64,000 nucleotides of DNA, from contig MENK01000024.1 in the NCBI GenBank assembly GCA_001768235.1, positions 20,468 through 84,467 of the forward strand, written 5' to 3'. Position 1 is the first letter of the stretch. Each line of letters begins with the position of its first letter. Shown here piece after piece: positions 62,616 to 64,000 of this stretch. The notes beneath the pieces are model-generated. The model searched no databases. It saw only the letters and a program-made list of their open reading frames with translations, and was not told the origin of the DNA. The stretch is from Bacteroidetes bacterium GWB2_32_14 (GTDB lineage Bacteria; Bacteroidota; Bacteroidia; Bacteroidales; UBA12077). The translations under genes were made by a program, and so were the position numbers.

Positions 62616-64000
62616 TTATTTTTTGTTTCGTTCCAATTCGCGCAGGTTTTCCATTTTCTTTTTCTGTAAAAAGCTTTTTATATCTCCCAAATGCTCTTTA
62701 ATCCGCTTGTTTCCAAACTCATAAACTTTACTAACCAAGCCATCGAGAAAGTCCCGGTCGTGAGAAACAAGAATTAACGTACCGTCAAAATCCTGTAAAG
62801 CGCTTTTCAGGATATCTTTGGTTTTCATATCGAGATGGTTTGTAGGTTCATCAAGAATAAGCAGGTTTACAGGTTCGAGTAAAAGTTTAATCATGGCCAG
62901 ACGGGTTCTTTCACCGCCCGAAAGCACTTTAACTTTCTTGGTAATGCTATCGCCGCTAAACATGAATGCGCCCAGCATATCTTTGATTTTTGAACGGATA
63001 TCGCCTTTGGCAACATCATCAATGGTTTGAAAAACGGTGAGTTGCTCATCGAGTAACGATGCTTCGTTTTGAGCAAAATATCCGATAAGGGTATTGTGCC
63101 CAAGAGTTAATTTCCCCTGGTAATCAATTTCTCCCATGATGGCTTTTACAAGAGTTGTTTTCCCTTCGCCATTTTTACCAACAAAGGCAACACGCTCACC
63201 ACGTTCAATAGTAAGGCTTGCATTGGCAAAAACAACGTGATCTCCATAGCTTTTCGACATATCGTCGATGATAACAGGGTAACTTCCGGAACGGGGAGAT
63301 GGTGGAAATTTTAAACGTAATGCCGAATTATCTTCATCGTCAACTTCAACAATATCGAGTTTTTCAAGCATTTTAACACGCGACTGGACTTGCAGCGTTT
63401 TTGAATAAGTCCCTTTAAACCGTTCAATAAATTCTTCGGTTTCAGCGATCATTTTTTGTTGTTCGTCGAATTGTTTTTGTTGTTGCTCCCTGCGTTCTTT
63501 TCTTAAAGTAAGGTAATTTGAATAATTTACTTTGTAATCGTAAATGCGGCCCATTGTAACTTCAATGGTACGATTGGTAATATTATCAACAAATGAACGG
63601 TCGTGCGAAATAATAATAACAGCTTTAGCACTGGTTATTAAAAATTCTTCGAGCCATTGTATCGATTCAATGTCGAGGTGATTGGTAGGCTCATCTAACA
63701 AAATAAGATCTGGTTTTTGAAGTAAAATTTTTGCCAATTCTATTCGCATGCGCCATCCACCACTAAATTCGCTGGTTGGCCTTTGAAAATCGCCGCGTAA
63801 GAAACCTAACCCGAGAAGAATTTTCTCAACCTCGGCATCGAAATTAATTTCTTCAATAGCATAATATTGTTCGCTTAATGCGGAAACTTTTTCAATAAGC
63901 TCGTAATAGCTTTCTGATTCATAGTCGGTACGGGATGCTAACTGATTGTTTAATTCTTGTATTTCCCTTTCCATTTCGAATATCCTGGCAAAGGCCTGGG
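62616..64000 (-). CDS. ABC-F family ATPase (N-terminal part beyond the window)
   Basis: A soluble tandem-ATPase protein whose reading frame continues past the right edge; 461 residues are visible. They include the end of the first ABC domain (FSGGWRMRIELAKILLQKPD, Walker B LILLDEPTNHLDIES), the charged linker (YLTLRKERREQQQKQF) and a complete second domain with Walker A GKNGEGKTTLV, signature LSGGERTRLAMIKL and LLILDEPTNHLDMKT. ABC-F proteins act on the ribosome (translation control or antibiotic protection) and lack membrane segments. An ATG at 63972-63974 is internal and is not the start. Confidence 0.92.
   Translation of the reverse strand, partial: QAFARIFEMEREIQELNNQLASRTDYESESYYELIEKVSALSEQYYAIEEINFDAEVEKILLGLGFLRGDFQRPTSEFSGGWRMRIELAKILLQKPDLILLDEPTNHLDIESIQWLEEFLITSAKAVIIISHDRSFVDNITNRTIEVTMGRIYDYKVNYSNYLTLRKERREQQQKQFDEQQKMIAETEEFIERFKGTYSKTLQVQSRVKMLEKLDIVEVDDEDNSALRLKFPPSPRSGSYPVIIDDMSKSYGDHVVFANASLTIERGERVAFVGKNGEGKTTLVKAIMGEIDYQGKLTLGHNTLIGYFAQNEASLLDEQLTVFQTIDDVAKGDIRSKIKDMLGAFMFSGDSITKKVKVLSGGERTRLAMIKLLLEPVNLLILDEPTNHLDMKTKDILKSALQDFDGTLILVSHDRDFLDGLVSKVYEFGNKRIKEHLGDIKSFLQKKKMENLRELERNKK

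Noticed and set aside
1..64000. CRISPR array or rRNA operon
   Set aside because: No regularly spaced direct repeats and no rRNA-like conserved sequence were seen anywhere in the window.

Overview
The window looks like chromosomal DNA of an AT-rich member of the Bacteroidota, probably near Marinilabiliales/Bacteroidales. The evidence is two SusC/SusD outer-membrane uptake loci, Bacteroidota housekeeping gene orders (bamD-rpoZ-coaBC-DUF4835-recN), many short lipoproteins with an FTSC-type lipobox, little Shine-Dalgarno signal, and promoters with the Bacteroidota -7 box TAnnTTTG. I cannot name a species.

Layout. 1-3944 (minus): the Rnf ion-translocating complex, with an RseC-like protein followed by rnfB, rnfC, rnfD and the start of rnfG; the operon leaves the window on the left. 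4196-9853: a small lipoprotein, a DUF3108 protein, a radical SAM/SPASM enzyme, a Gfo/Idh/MocA oxidoreductase, an S9-type hydrolase and dapF. 10002-14464: htrA/degP, the primary sigma factor rpoD, then convergent uvrB. 14634-17629: an exported nuclease/phosphatase-fold protein, an unknown helical protein and a GAF histidine kinase.

About 17.8-26.8 kb is accessory DNA. It holds a lipoprotein, a RelE/ParE toxin-antitoxin pair enclosed by a 16-bp inverted repeat, an orphan TrpF-family enzyme, a decayed transposase fragment, and a compact DNA phosphorothioation (Dnd) locus: dndC, dndD, a fusion of DndE to a HerA/FtsK-like ATPase, and a RhuM-family gene, all overlapping or 1 bp apart. Neither dndB nor the dndFGH restriction genes are visible. 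This is the most interesting system in the window.

26.8-40.6 kb returns to core genes: trxB, an alpha-oxoamine synthase, the bamD-rpoZ-coaBC-DUF4835-recN run, fabI, a YfcC-type transporter, and a histidine-degradation group (hutI, a SemiSWEET transporter, bifunctional ftcD). 40.8-54.7 kb carries two tandem SusCD loci whose leaders and signal peptides are nearly identical. Each is followed by two unusual surface lipoproteins (Calx-beta-like or Big_5-like N-terminal parts), with no glycoside hydrolase or regulator nearby. 54.8-58.9 kb has an exported unknown and the sulfate-activation genes cysC, cysD and cysN, with a four-helix-bundle gene inserted between cysD and cysN. 59.3-64 kb: a TPR/SpoIIE phosphatase, tRNA-Thr(CGT), a radical SAM protein and a partial ABC-F ATPase running off the right edge.

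How it fits together: Rnf supports ion-coupled energy conservation. hutI/ftcD with the transporter suggest amino-acid catabolism. The SusCD loci import an unidentified oligomer. cysCDN activates sulfate. The Dnd island is a DNA-backbone modification/defence cassette placed among mobile-element scars. All function calls come from reading motifs and translations; no database search was run.
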